11,460 bases of DNA from CANKHA01 sp035699705 (lineage in GTDB: Bacteria > Pseudomonadota > Alphaproteobacteria > Rhizobiales > Xanthobacteraceae): positions 1 to 11,460 of the forward strand of contig DASSPI010000009.1 of the NCBI GenBank assembly GCA_035699705.1. The letters run 5' to 3'. A program made the position numbers and the translations under genes. The notes below the pieces were generated by a model. The model saw nothing but the letters and a program-made list of their open reading frames with translations, had not been told where the DNA came from and made no database searches. Shown here in pieces: positions 1-5,570 of the stretch; the first letter of the stretch is position 1, and every line of letters starts with the position of its first letter.

Positions 1-1
1 C

Positions 2-130
2 AGCAAGGGCGTCTCGCCGCAGCACCTGGTGGCCGCCGGCTTCGGCGAATTCCAGCCGCTGGATCCCGCGCCCAGCGAGGCCGCCTATAGCCGCAACCGG
101 CGCATCGAACTGAAGCTGACGGAGCGGTGA
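2..130 (+). CDS. OmpA/MotB-like peptidoglycan-binding protein, C-terminal fragment
   Basis: Only the last 42 codons and the TGA stop are inside the window; the gene starts to the left. The translation contains GVSPQHLVAAGFGEFQPL and ends SRNRRIELKLTER. A glycine-phenylalanine-glycine segment followed by an asparagine-arginine-arginine-isoleucine-glutamate signature is the end of an OmpA/MotB C-terminal domain, which binds peptidoglycan in the periplasm. The ending resembles alphaproteobacterial OmpA-family proteins encoded beside MotA/TolQ/ExbB-type channel genes, but that partner cannot be seen here. It could be an envelope-anchoring protein or a motor stator-like protein; the fragment does not decide. 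Domain assignment is firm, exact role is open. Confidence 0.8.
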   Translation, partial: SKGVSPQHLVAAGFGEFQPLDPAPSEAAYSRNRRIELKLTER

Positions 131-152
131 GCGGAGCTGCAAGCCTCTCGAC

Positions 153-271
153 CGTCATGCCGGGCACGCAGTCTAGCTTGAGCAGACTGCGTAAACTTGT
201 CTGCGGTGCCGGGCACCCACGCTCAGCAAAAAAGCAGGACGTGGATGGCCGGAACAAGCCCGGCCATGACG
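153..271. repeat. Composite palindromic intergenic repeat, copy 1
   Basis: Two palindromic arms separated by an A-rich linker. The left arm opens with CGTCATGCCGGGCA (153-166), holds an inner inverted repeat GCAGTCT (168-174)/AGACTGC (184-190), and closes with TGCCGGGCACCCACG. The right arm is ACGTGGATGGCCGG (239-252), a short loop, then CCCGGCCATGACG (259-271), with ATGGCCGG (245-252) pairing CCGGCCAT (260-267). The outer ends CGTCATG and CATGACG are inverted, so the whole unit is symmetrical. The right arm reappears in inverted form at 10699-10730. This looks like a dispersed REP-like element; any role as terminator or mRNA stabiliser is inference. Confidence 0.8.
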
Positions 272-295
272 ACCGATGCTACACTCGCCGGAACG

Positions 296-751
296 ATGGC
301 TGATTCATCCTTCATGCTCCGCCCCTACACGCCCGCCGACGAAGACGCGGCGATCGCGCTCTGGCTGCGAACCTGGCAGCAGACCTATCCCGACATTGAT
401 TTTGCCGCGCGCCTGGACTGGTGGCGTGGACGTTGGCGCAACGAACTGGTGCCGCAGACGCGGATCGTCGTTGCGGAAAAAGCCGGCGCCATGACCGGCT
501 TCGTCACGGTCGATCCGAAGACGCTTTATCTCGACCAGATCGTGGTCGCGCCGGAAGCCTGGGGCTCCGGCACGGCGGAAGCGCTGCTGGCCGAAGCGCG
601 GCGGCTGTCGCCACGCGGGCTCGATCTGCAGGTCAATCAGGACAATGCCCGCGCCATCCGCTTCTACCAGAAGCAGGGTTTTGCCATCGCCGGCGAGGAC
701 AAGAATTCTTCCGGGCGGCTGACTTACTGGATGAAATGGCGGCCGACATGA
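296..751 (+). CDS. GNAT-family N-acetyltransferase
   Basis: A 151-residue protein with the GNAT fold, which transfers an acyl group from acyl-CoA, usually acetyl-CoA, to an amine. The acyl-CoA-binding motif A region is LDQIVVAPEAWGSGTAEALL (79-98), with beta strand 4 leading into a glycine-containing loop. Motif B follows at 114-129 with NQDNARAIRFYQKQGF, the usual asparagine-x-x-alanine-x-x-phenylalanine-tyrosine-x-x-x-glycine-phenylalanine pattern. The reading frame stays open to a TTG at 197, but that extension would translate the repeat at 153-271, so ATG 296 with a weak GGA-containing site just upstream is preferred; ATG 314 is an alternative. The TGA stop lies against the next repeat. 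The substrate cannot be told from the sequence. Nothing nearby is functionally linked. Confidence 0.88.
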   Translation: MADSSFMLRPYTPADEDAAIALWLRTWQQTYPDIDFAARLDWWRGRWRNELVPQTRIVVAEKAGAMTGFVTVDPKTLYLDQIVVAPEAWGSGTAEALLAEARRLSPRGLDLQVNQDNARAIRFYQKQGFAIAGEDKNSSGRLTYWMKWRPT

Positions 752-752
752 C

Positions 753-854
753 TGTCATCCCGGCCGCGCTCCGCGAGGGCCGGGATCCATAATCGCAGCG
801 CCCAAGATACGGATAGACTGGGGTTATGGGTCCCCCGCCTTTACGGGGACGACA
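753..854. repeat. Paired-hairpin intergenic repeat between convergent genes
   Basis: A non-coding stretch between the acetyltransferase and the convergent ABC exporter gene. The left hairpin pairs ATCCCGGCC (757-765) with GGCCGGGAT (778-786). The right hairpin pairs GTCCCC (830-835) with GGGGAC (845-850). The left half (GTCATCCCGG...GGATCCATAA) and the right half (TTATGGGTCC...GGGGACGAC) are mirror-like, a layout common in alphaproteobacterial REP-type repeats. No long T tract follows either stem, so it is at best an imperfect bidirectional terminator. Confidence 0.65.
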
Positions 855-860
855 ACTCAG

Positions 861-2642
861 CTACGCCGCCTCGAACTGCAATTTCGCCAGCCGCGCGTAA
901 AGCCCATCCTGCGCCACCAGGCTTTCATGCGTGCCCTGCTCGACCAGGCGGCCATGCTCCATCACCAGGATGCGGTCGCAGGTGAGCACGGTCGCCAGCC
1001 GGTGCGCGATCACCAGCGTGGTGCGATGCTGCATCAGACGCTCCAGCGCGGTCCGCACCAATGTTTCGCTTTCGGCATCGAGCGCGGAGGTGGCTTCGTC
1101 GAGCAGCAGCAGCGGCGCATCGCGCAAAATCGCGCGCGCAATGGCAATGCGCTGGCGCTGGCCGCCCGACAGCATGATGCCGCGCTCGCCCACCGGCGTG
1201 TCGTATTGCTGCGGCATGCGCTGGATGAATTCCGCCGCCAGCGCGATCTCAGCCGCCCGCTCCACTTCCTGATCGCTCGCGTCCGGGCGGCCGAAGCGGA
1301 TGTTCTCGCGCGCGGTGGCGGCGAAGATCACCGCGTCCTGCGGCACCAGCGCGATGCGCCGGCGCAGTTCCACCGGATCGGCCTCGGCTACCCGCACGCC
1401 GTCGAACCTCACGCTGCCGGACAAGGGGTCGTAGAAGCGCAGCAGCAGGTGGAAGATCGTGCTTTTGCCGGCGCCGGAGGGACCGACGATGGCGACCTTC
1501 TCTCCCGGCTGCACCCGGAAGCTGACGCCGCTCAGCACCGGCGCGTCCTGCCGGGTCGGGTAATGGAAGTTCACCTGATCGAAGGCGACCTCCCCGCGCG
1601 CGGGCGCCGGCAGTGGCACCGGCCGTGCCGGCGCATTCACCCCCGGCCGCATCGCCAATATCTCGAACAGCCGCTCCGCCGCGCCGGCCGCCTGGGTGAT
1701 CTCGCCCCAGACTTGCGAGAGCTCGCCGAGCGCGCTCGCCGCCAGCACGGCATAAAGCAGGAATTGGCCGAGACGGCCCGCCGTGATGGCGCCGCTCAAC
1801 ACGTCTTGCGCGCCGACCCAGAGCACAACCACCACGCTGCCGAACACCATGAAGATCGCGAAGGCGGTGAGCACCGCGCGGGCGCGGGTGGATTCCACCG
1901 CCGCCGCATAGGCGCGCTCCACCGCCGCGCCGAAACGCCGATGCGCCAGCGGCTCGTTGGTGAAGGCCTGCAACACGCGCACCGCGCCGATCAATTCGGT
2001 GGCATAGCCCGAGGCATCGGCGAGCGTGTCCTGCGCCAGGCGCGAGCGGCGGCGCACCGCCCGGCCGAAACCGACGAGCGGCAGCACGATCACGGGAATG
2101 GCGGCGAGCACGAAGGTCGACAAGCGCGGGCTGGTCACCACCATCATGGCGGCGGCGCCGACGAACAGCACGAGATTGCGGAGCGCGATCGAGACCGAAG
2201 CGCCGACCGCGGACTTGATCTGCGTGGTGTCGGCGGTGAGCCGCGAGACCACCTCGCCGGTTTTCGCCTGATCGAAGAAGGCCGCCGACAGCCGGGTGAG
2301 ATGGGCGAAGACGTCCTCGCGCAAGTCGGCGACGATGCGCTCGCCGAGCGTGGTCACGAGGTAAAAGCGCGTGGCGCTGGCGGCGGCCAGCACCGCGACC
2401 ACCGCGAGCATCACCAGAAAATAATTGTCGATCAGCGAGGTATTGGCGGCGGAAAAGCCGACATCGATCATCCGCCGCACCGCGAGCGGCACCGCCAGGG
2501 TGGCGAGGGCGGCGACGATCAGCGCCGCGAGGGCCGCCAGGGCCCGGCCGCGGTAACGCACCACATAAGGCAGGAGCGACGCCAGGGGCCGCAGCCGGCG
2601 CGCGGCGCGGTCGTGCTTTTCTTCAGCCCCGGCGGTACTCAT
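861..2642 (-). CDS. ABC exporter half-transporter, fused permease and ATPase (MsbA/multidrug type)
   Basis: A 593-residue inner-membrane protein expected to act as a dimer and export a lipid or hydrophobic compound using ATP. The N-terminal half has about six membrane helices (roughly 34-58, 72-98, 155-170, 174-192, 258-278 and 290-308). The ATPase half has every catalytic motif: Walker A GPSGAGKST (387-395), Q-loop glutamine 435, signature LSGGQ (491-495), Walker B LLLLDE (511-516, catalytic glutamate 516) and switch histidine 547. Length and layout match MsbA/LmrA-type half-transporters, and there is no N-terminal peptidase domain. It is a single gene with no partner half-transporter beside it, which favours a homodimer. 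ATG 2642 has only a weak, distant AAAGG upstream. The substrate is unknown; MsbA-like lipid flipping and drug efflux are both possible. Confidence 0.93.
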   Translation of the reverse strand: MSTAGAEEKHDRAARRLRPLASLLPYVVRYRGRALAALAALIVAALATLAVPLAVRRMIDVGFSAANTSLIDNYFLVMLAVVAVLAAASATRFYLVTTLGERIVADLREDVFAHLTRLSAAFFDQAKTGEVVSRLTADTTQIKSAVGASVSIALRNLVLFVGAAAMMVVTSPRLSTFVLAAIPVIVLPLVGFGRAVRRRSRLAQDTLADASGYATELIGAVRVLQAFTNEPLAHRRFGAAVERAYAAAVESTRARAVLTAFAIFMVFGSVVVVLWVGAQDVLSGAITAGRLGQFLLYAVLAASALGELSQVWGEITQAAGAAERLFEILAMRPGVNAPARPVPLPAPARGEVAFDQVNFHYPTRQDAPVLSGVSFRVQPGEKVAIVGPSGAGKSTIFHLLLRFYDPLSGSVRFDGVRVAEADPVELRRRIALVPQDAVIFAATARENIRFGRPDASDQEVERAAEIALAAEFIQRMPQQYDTPVGERGIMLSGGQRQRIAIARAILRDAPLLLLDEATSALDAESETLVRTALERLMQHRTTLVIAHRLATVLTCDRILVMEHGRLVEQGTHESLVAQDGLYARLAKLQFEAA

Positions 2643-2713
2643 CGCGTCATAAGCCTTTCGTTCCGCCGCTTTGCGGCCGGCCGGACAATGCCCCGGAGCG
2701 CATAATCCGGCGA

Positions 2714-2795
2714 AGTGGAGACCGGTTCGCCGAAAAGATCATGCGCCATATTAATAAGTTAGCGCGCGATCGGACGCAAAACCGGTTCCCACTTT
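2714..2795. repeat. Inverted repeat with AGTGG-(A/G)-ACCGGTT arms
   Basis: The left arm runs AGTGGAGACCGGTTCGCCG (from 2714) to GATCATGCGCC (ending 2747). The right arm, GCGCGATCGGACGCAAAACC (from 2764) continuing GGTTCCCACTTT (ending 2795), is its imperfect inverse, since its complement reads AAAGTGGGAACCGGTTTTGC. The AT-rich centre is ATATTAATAAGTTA. Such AGTGGGAACCGGTT elements are familiar dispersed repeats in Hyphomicrobiales genomes. It fills the gap between the divergent ABC exporter and rpmE genes, so it lies in the likely promoter area of the exporter. Confidence 0.6.
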
Positions 2796-2840
2796 TGCTG
2801 ATCGCGCGCGGCCGGGCTTGGCAATCGAGCCCTGTTCGGC

Positions 2841-2869
2841 TTGTTTCAGCGCCAAAGCTGGGTTATAGA
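2841..2869 (+). promoter_or_regulatory. Possible sigma-70-type promoter for rpmE
   Basis: A -35-like TTGTTT (2841-2846) and a -10-like TATAGA (2864-2869) are 17 bases apart and would start transcription near 2876, about 59 bases before rpmE. The match to consensus is partial, so this rests on spacing and position. Confidence 0.35.
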
Positions 2870-2934
2870 GCCCGCAATCCAGCGAGACACGACGGAAAAA
2901 CAGCGCGGTTTCAAGGACGCGCGGGAGCAAAGCT

Positions 2935-3162
2935 ATGAAGGCCGACACGCATCCGAACTACCACACCATCAAGGTCATCATGACCGATGGAACCGAATTC
3001 ACCACCCGCACCACCTGGGGCAAGCCGGGCGATGTGATGAATCTCGATATCGACCCGAAATCGCACCCGGCCTGGACCGGCGGGACGCAGCAGCTGCTCG
3101 ACCGCGGCGGGCGTCTTTCGCGCTTCCAGAAGAAGTTCGCCGGAATCGGCACCAAGAAGTAA
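2935..3162 (+). CDS. rpmE: 50S ribosomal protein L31
   Basis: A 75-residue protein matching alphaproteobacterial L31 throughout: MKADTHPNYHTIKVIMTDGT at the start, then TWGKPGD, LDIDPKSHPAWTGG and a basic C-terminus. L31 sits on the large subunit and bridges to the small subunit. There is no cysteine, so this is the zinc-free (C-minus) form, usual for this class. The start is firm: GGGAG (2923-2927) lies seven bases before ATG 2935. It is a single-gene unit followed by a strong terminator and converges on rcdA. No zinc-regulator site or autoregulatory leader could be recognised upstream. Confidence 0.97.
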   Translation: MKADTHPNYHTIKVIMTDGTEFTTRTTWGKPGDVMNLDIDPKSHPAWTGGTQQLLDRGGRLSRFQKKFAGIGTKK

Positions 3163-3180
3163 GCGCGCGTCACGGAATGC

Positions 3181-3206
3181 AAAAACCCCGCTTCGGCGGG
3201 GTTTTT
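3181..3206. terminator. Bidirectional rho-independent terminator between rpmE and rcdA
   Basis: A perfect 11-bp stem, AAAAACCCCGC (3181-3191) pairing GCGGGGTTTTT (3196-3206), closed by a TTCG tetraloop (3192-3195). T runs follow the stem on both strands, so it can end rpmE (+) and the convergent rcdA (-). Confidence 0.95.
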
Positions 3207-3210
3207 CTTT

Positions 3211-3245
3211 TCCTTTCCTTCTCCCGCAAGGAAGAGGGGAAAGGA
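3211..3245. repeat. Degenerate inverted repeat downstream of rcdA
   Basis: TCCTTTCC (3211-3218) is exactly inverse to GGAAAGGA (3238-3245), around a core TTCTCCCGCAAGGAAGAGG. It resembles a decayed copy of the common CTTCTCCCGCAAGGGAG intergenic repeat. It lies between the rcdA stop and the shared terminator and may reinforce termination of rcdA. Confidence 0.45.
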
Positions 3246-3260
3246 ATACGGCATTCGGAA

Positions 3261-3785
3261 TTAAACCACGTCCTGCTCGAAGGCGGCCTTGAGCAGGCCG
3301 ATCTGGCGCTCCACCGGATTGCTGCCACCCGGCGTATCCGGCGCGGGAGCGGCATGGATCGTGGCGTCGAGGCGGCGCACCTTGAATTCCAGCTGGCCGG
3401 AGCGGTCGATCAGCTCCTGCAGTTTGACCGGCAACAGCTTGACGGCCTGCTCGTCGCTGGCGCGCACCGAGGACAGCTTCACCTTGGCTTTTTCCTTGCT
3501 GGCCTGGGCAAGCGACATCTCGCCTTCCTTCACCGCGCGATGCAGCAGGAGCCAGGAGGCGAGCTGCATCAGCCGGGTGGTGAGCCGCATGCTTTCGGTG
3601 GCATAGGCGAGGGCCGCGCTGCGCTCCAATCTCTTCGACTCCGTACGGCCCGGGCCGTCCAGATAGCTGGCGGTTTCCTCCACCAAAGCCATGCCGTCGC
3701 GAAACAACGCGGCAAAGACGTCTGAATTGGCCAGCCGCTCGCCAAAGGAGACCGGCCCCGCTTCATTGGCGGATTTGTCGAACAT
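3261..3785 (-). CDS. rcdA: DUF1465 family protein, RcdA-type protease adaptor
   Basis: A 174-residue cytoplasmic, largely helical protein. The family core is clear: SFGERLANSDVFAALFRDGM (13-32), LVEETASYLDGPGR (34-47) and ESMRLTTRLMQLASWLLLHR (64-83), followed by AVKEGEM (84-90). In Caulobacter the DUF1465 member RcdA helps ClpXP destroy the cell-cycle regulator CtrA together with CpdR and PopA. The last 30 or so residues (APAPDTPGGSNPVERQIGLL...) form a loose tail, as in RcdA. ATG 3785 is preferred over GTG 3797 because a GTGAGG site stands about six bases before it. The gene converges on rpmE. Upstream are about 330 bases with a CtrA box and a predicted small RNA. Family is near certain; equivalence to Caulobacter RcdA is by similarity recalled, not aligned. 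Confidence 0.87.
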   Translation of the reverse strand: MFDKSANEAGPVSFGERLANSDVFAALFRDGMALVEETASYLDGPGRTESKRLERSAALAYATESMRLTTRLMQLASWLLLHRAVKEGEMSLAQASKEKAKVKLSSVRASDEQAVKLLPVKLQELIDRSGQLEFKVRRLDATIHAAPAPDTPGGSNPVERQIGLLKAAFEQDVV

Positions 3786-3948
3786 TTTACGCCTCACCCA
3801 TACGCCCAGGGTGGCAGCATGGCCCGGGCGAGGCGCAGGAGTCCAGAACTAGGCCGTTAAAGATGGCGACATAGTTGCCAGAGAAGCGCCGCAATCCCCG
3901 ACTGGCCCGAAATGGGACAGGCACAAAAAGAGCCGCTGGGCAAGGCAT

Positions 3949-3976
3949 AAAAAAGAGCCGCCGTTGCCGGCGGCTC
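3949..3976 (-). terminator. Rho-independent terminator, minus strand
   Basis: On the minus strand, GAGCCGCCG (3976-3968), loop GCAA, CGGCGGCTC (3963-3955), then six T's (3954-3949). The stem is perfect over 9 bp. A second GCGGCTC followed by five T's lies further on (3936-3925) and could pair with the same upstream arm, giving a back-up or alternative structure. It can end transcripts from the CtrA-box promoter, from the DUF1192 gene, or both, before rcdA. Confidence 0.88.
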
Positions 3977-4044
3977 GAAGGTGATAACAGGGAGGCGTCA
4001 AACAGAGTGGACAGGAGCCACTCAACGTCCAAAATTTGGACCAT
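3949..4044 (-). ncRNA. Predicted small RNA upstream of rcdA
   Basis: No known RNA family is recognised. Read on the minus strand from about 4044, the segment folds as follows. A small hairpin at 4041-4027 pairs GTCCAA with TTGGAC. A second pairs GAGTGG (4023-4018) with CCACTC (4010-4005) around the loop CTCCTGT. An open stretch then contains CCTCCC (3995-3990). Last is a 9-bp stem, GAGCCGCCG/CGGCGGCTC (3976-3955), with a GCAA (GNRA) tetraloop and six T's. The hairpin-2 loop and the open stretch both carry anti-Shine-Dalgarno sequence, as in several rhizobial trans-acting RNAs. A -10-like TACATT (4056-4051) and a CtrA box stand in promoter position. It could instead be the 5' leader of rcdA with an attenuator, or a 3' fragment of the DUF1192 transcript. 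Confidence 0.5.
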
Positions 4045-4065
4045 TTAAGTAATGTATGAGAAAGC

Positions 4066-4080
4066 TTAACGACACCTTAA
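4066..4080 (-). promoter_or_regulatory. Perfect CtrA-type binding box, TTAA-N7-TTAA
   Basis: The minus strand reads TTAAGGTGTCGTTAAG from 4080: TTAA (4080-4077), seven bases, TTAA (4069-4066). This is the full CtrA consensus described in Caulobacter and rhizobia. A TACATT hexamer at 4056-4051 is placed so that the box would cover about -36 to -22 of a transcript starting near 4044, the usual arrangement at CtrA-activated promoters. It lies just past the DUF1192 stop and about 280 bases upstream of rcdA. Binding is predicted from sequence only. Confidence 0.6.
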
Positions 4081-4114
4081 GGGTTTGCGCGCGATTGCAG
4101 ATTTTTCGGTGGCG

Positions 4115-4309
4115 CTACTTTTTGAAAAATTGCGCCGCCACGTCGCGCGAAACTTTTTTGCTGGAAGCCACCGCCTCCAAGCGCGCGATCTCCTCGCGCA
4201 GGAGCGCGATGCGGTCATTCAATTCGCCGAGCGAGAGCAATGCCAGATCCTGCCCGATCTCGTGCACGATCTTCTTTTTCGGCCGGTCTTCGTCGTCGAT
4301 TGCTGGCAT
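4115..4309 (-). CDS. DUF1192 family small protein
   Basis: A 64-residue protein recognised as DUF1192 by its opening, AIDDEDRPKKKIVHEIGQDL (3-22), and the following LLSLGELNDRIALLREEIARLEA. No biochemical function is known to me. Residues 24-47 have the heptad-like hydrophobic pattern of a short coiled coil, and the C-terminus is lysine-rich (QFFKK); there is no signal peptide or membrane helix. The start is strong: a perfect AGGAGG (4320-4315) stands five bases before ATG 4309. It is divergent from the quinone oxidoreductase with a 77-base gap, a pairing I recall from related genomes. No terminator follows immediately; the nearest on this strand is at 3949-3976, after the CtrA box. Confidence 0.9.
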   Translation of the reverse strand: MPAIDDEDRPKKKIVHEIGQDLALLSLGELNDRIALLREEIARLEAVASSKKVSRDVAAQFFKK

Positions 4310-4351
4310 CGGCGCCTCCTGTGCAGCGAATTTTAGCGGCCGCGCCGGCGG

Positions 4352-4380
4352 TTGTCACACACGCCTTGGGCGACTAAAGA
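4352..4380 (+). promoter_or_regulatory. Possible promoter of the quinone oxidoreductase gene
   Basis: TTGTCA (4352-4357), a 17-base spacer, then TAAAGA (4375-4380). The -35 is a good match and the -10 is weak. The start point would fall at about 4386-4387, on the ATG itself, implying a leaderless message or use of ATG 4408. Confidence 0.35.
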
Positions 4381-4386
4381 AACCGC

Positions 4387-5385
4387 ATGAATCCGTTTCC
4401 CCCGCACATGACCGCCATCGCCATCAGCGCCCCGGGCGGCCCGGAAGCCCTGGTTCCAGAGGAACGTCCGGTACCGCAGCCCGGACCGGACGAGATCTTG
4501 GTGAAAGTCGCTGCCGCGGGCGTCAACCGTCCCGACGTGATGCAGCGGCAGGGACTGTATCCGCCGCCGAAGGGCGCGCCTGACATTCCCGGTCTCGAAA
4601 TCGCCGGCGAGGTGGTGGCGCTGGGCGATAGCGTCACGCGCTGGAAGCTGGGCGACAAGGTCATGGCGCTGGTGATCGGCGGCGGCTACGCGGAGTTTTG
4701 TCTGGCGCATGAAGGCCATGCGCTTCCGGTGCCGCAGAATTTTTCGATGGCGGAAGCCGCCGCGGTTCCGGAGACCTTCTTCACCGTCTGGCACAATGTG
4801 TTCGAGCGTGGCGCGCTGAAAAGCGGCGAGACGCTGCTGGTGCACGGCGGCACCTCGGGGATCGGCACCGCCGCCATCCAGCTCGCCAAAGCCTTTGGGG
4901 CGAAAGTCATCACCACCGCCGGTTCGCCGGAAAAATGCGAGGCCGCACGCAAGCTCGGCGCCGATGTCGCGATCAATTACAAGACCGAAGACTTTGTCGC
5001 CATGACCAAGACCGCGACCGGCGGCAAAGGCGCCGACGTGATCCTCGACATGATCGGCGGCGACTATATCGAGCGCAATTACGAAGCCGCCGCGGTCGAA
5101 GGCCGGATCGTGCAGATCGCGTTCCAGGGCTCGCCCAAAGCCACCGTCGATTTCCGCCGGATCATGCTGAAGCGCCTGCATCACACCGGTTCGACCCTGC
5201 GATCTCGCTCGGTGGAGGACAAGAACGCGATCGCCGGCGCGATCGAGGCCAAGGTGCTGCCGCTGCTCACGGCGGGACGGGTGAAGCCGGTCATGGACAG
5301 CAGCTTTGCGCTGCGCGAGGCGCGCGCCGCCCATGCCCGCATGGAGTCCAGTGCGCATATCGGCAAGATTGTGCTAACGACTTGA
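4387..5385 (+). CDS. NAD(P)H:quinone oxidoreductase, PIG3 family (zinc-free MDR)
   Basis: A 332-residue cytoplasmic medium-chain dehydrogenase/reductase. A GroES-like half (about 8-135) carries AAAGVNRPDVMQRQGLYPPP (42-61) and the PGLEIAGEV segment (68-76), and a Rossmann half binds NADPH through HGGTSGIGTAAIQLAK (153-168). The zinc-ligand cysteines and GHE motif of alcohol dehydrogenases are absent, placing it with the zinc-free quinone reductases. PGLYPPP-like, GGGYAEFC (98-105) and PETFFTVWHNVF (128-139) are typical of the PIG3 branch, whose human member reduces ortho-quinones by one electron. Length is normal for the family. ATG 4387 has no clear ribosome site and may be leaderless; ATG 4408 (MTAIAIS) is the alternative. 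Physiological substrate unknown. Confidence 0.93.
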   Translation: MNPFPPHMTAIAISAPGGPEALVPEERPVPQPGPDEILVKVAAAGVNRPDVMQRQGLYPPPKGAPDIPGLEIAGEVVALGDSVTRWKLGDKVMALVIGGGYAEFCLAHEGHALPVPQNFSMAEAAAVPETFFTVWHNVFERGALKSGETLLVHGGTSGIGTAAIQLAKAFGAKVITTAGSPEKCEAARKLGADVAINYKTEDFVAMTKTATGGKGADVILDMIGGDYIERNYEAAAVEGRIVQIAFQGSPKATVDFRRIMLKRLHHTGSTLRSRSVEDKNAIAGAIEAKVLPLLTAGRVKPVMDSSFALREARAAHARMESSAHIGKIVLTT

Positions 5386-5556
5386 TTTCCCGCGCGATTC
5401 TCAAGCTGCAAAAAGGCCTTGGCGGGCCCCGTCAACCATGGCGCGCAGACGTGACCAAGAGCCCCGAAATCGGCGTAAAGTCGGTTAAGTTGTGTCGGCT
5501 GGCCCGGCCCCGGTCCTGGGGGTAGATAGCAGACAAGAACAACCGGTCTGCCGGGA

Positions 5557-5563
5557 GGGGAGG
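5557..5563 (+). promoter_or_regulatory. Strong ribosome binding site fixing a TTG start
   Basis: GGGGAGG ends seven bases before TTG 5571. The next in-frame ATG lies past the signal peptide, so this site decides the start. Confidence 0.8.
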
Positions 5564-5570
5564 TCCAGAT

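Noticed and set aside
197..295. In-frame upstream extension of the acetyltransferase from TTG 197.
   Set aside because: It would translate the palindromic repeat at 153-271 and adds nothing resembling the GNAT fold; ATG 296 gives a normal-length protein.
927..2705. A 592-codon open frame on the plus strand opposite the ABC exporter.
   Set aside because: Its translation is histidine-, arginine- and glutamine-rich low-complexity text, typical of the antisense frame of a GC-rich gene; the minus strand has complete ABC motifs.
2935..3162. Lack of zinc-binding cysteines in L31 as a possible zinc-starvation paralogue.
   Set aside because: The cysteine-less form is the ordinary L31 in alphaproteobacteria, and no zinc-regulator site was recognised upstream.
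3787..4044. An 85-codon minus-strand frame upstream of rcdA, starting at the predicted RNA start.
   Set aside because: It runs through the terminator hairpin, has no ribosome site and no recognisable domain. A very short leader peptide at its start cannot be excluded, but the structures explain the region better.
4333..5358. A 341-codon minus-strand frame opposite the quinone oxidoreductase.
   Set aside because: Antisense shadow rich in arginine, histidine and aspartate; the plus-strand frame is an unmistakable MDR protein.
5386..5570. Searched for a terminator, promoter or RNA in the 185-base gap before the c-di-GMP gene.
   Set aside because: No stem followed by T's and no -35/-10 pair with acceptable spacing; only the ribosome site at 5557-5563 is convincing.
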